From Rossellomorea sp. BNER (GTDB lineage Bacteria > Bacillota > Bacilli > Bacillales > Bacillaceae_B), in assembly GCA_024213275.1 (NCBI GenBank), contig JANAVG010000002.1:124001-188000 (forward strand): 64,000 nt of DNA. Direction: 5' to 3'. Below the pieces are notes generated by a model. That model ran no database searches and was not told the origin of the DNA. It saw only the letters and a program-made list of their open reading frames with translations. A program made the position numbers and the translations under genes. How positions within the stretch are numbered: position 1 is the stretch's first letter; each line of letters begins with the position of its first letter. Shown one piece after another: positions 63,780-64,000 of this stretch.

Positions 63780-64000
63780 ATGAAAGAGATTAAATGTGAA
63801 TGTGGGCATGTAAACCCAATTGGAACAATCCTTTGTGAATCTTGTGGTAGAGCTTTGACAGAGGAAGCGGGTAGCAAGAAGCTCCACGACATGAGGTATG
63901 AAGGTAGTGCCCGTCGATCACAAACATACAATAAATCAATCATCGATAAAATTTGGAATTTTTTCTCTTCTGTAAAAGTGGGTGTCTGGTTAATTATCGT
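63780..64000 (+). CDS. resB: ResB, cytochrome c biogenesis protein (partial, 3' end outside window)
   Basis: The frame from ATG 63780 encodes a zinc-ribbon-like N-terminus (CECGHVNPIGTILCESCGRA), then DMRYEGSARRSQTYNKSIID and the start of the first membrane helix (KVGVWLII), which closely follows B. subtilis ResB. ResB and ResC form the System II cytochrome c maturation complex. It starts 16 bp after resA, with GAGGAG upstream. Confidence 0.93.
   Translation, partial: MKEIKCECGHVNPIGTILCESCGRALTEEAGSKKLHDMRYEGSARRSQTYNKSIIDKIWNFFSSVKVGVWLII

Overview
The window looks like chromosomal DNA of an endospore-forming Bacillaceae (Bacillus sensu lato). It is AT-rich, uses strong GGAGG-type ribosome binding sites with frequent TTG and GTG starts, and carries many sporulation genes: spoVB, spoIIM, dacF-spoIIAA-spoIIAB-sigF, spoVA genes, spmAB, dacB and mciZ. 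From about 27 kb onward the gene order follows the Bacillus subtilis yqjW-yqk-nudF-spoIIM-fur-xerD-deoB-punA-pdp-dacF-spoIIA-spoVA-lysA-ribT-ypuF-scpAB-ypuI-dacB-spmAB-rluB-resAB segment. Gene names there rest on protein similarity as I remember it plus this order; no database search was run.

Layout. 1-2.2 kb: debris of a sugar locus (C-terminus of a glycoside hydrolase, an intact GH29 alpha-L-fucosidase, a ROK-family remnant). 2.3-7.2 kb: ohrR/ohr peroxide resistance, spoVB, a GNAT, and a small HTH/membrane protein pair. 7.5-15 kb: the L-lactate system, with lutR, a zinc-regulated ZinT lipoprotein, lactate permease and lutABC; two copies of a hairpin repeat flank the permease. 15-27 kb: a looser region with purU, pdxH-like, nitronate monooxygenase, a dacA paralogue, a NERD protein, a T-box-controlled trpS, a HAD phosphatase and at least five decayed genes. 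27-32 kb: SOS-controlled polYB with its YolD-like partner, two Fe-S related proteins, an APH-like kinase and yqkD. 32.5-36 kb: HMG-CoA lyase opposite thiolase and scoAB (acetoacetate use). 36-44 kb: yqkE, grpB-like, yqkF, mciZ, nudF, EndoQ-like nuclease, spoIIM, fur, yqzK, xerD. 44-47 kb: deoB-punA-pdp nucleoside salvage. 47.7-54.4 kb: forespore regulation and germination genes. 54.5-64 kb: lysA, orphan ribT, ypuF, scpAB, ypuI, dacB-spmAB, rluB, resA and the start of resB.

Regulation readable in the sequence includes paired OhrR-type operators, a Zur-type box, a palindrome shared by the lutP and lutA promoters (probable LutR operator), two LexA boxes on polYB, cre-like sites at lutP and deoB, a PerR-type box at fur, sigma-E/H/G-like promoters at sporulation genes, and a tryptophan T-box at trpS.

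Most notable: two tandem arrays with a period of about 52 bp, one of them strictly alternating two unit types between sigF and spoVAA; a spoVA operon that lacks the expected spoVAC-AD-AEB genes; a family of about 120-bp hairpin repeats with perfect terminal inverted repeats; a hairpin that buries the spoIIAA start codon and would form only in read-through mRNA; a proteobacterial-type TrpRS under T-box control; and short genes that are easy to miss (mciZ, a 43-aa and a 28-aa ORF).
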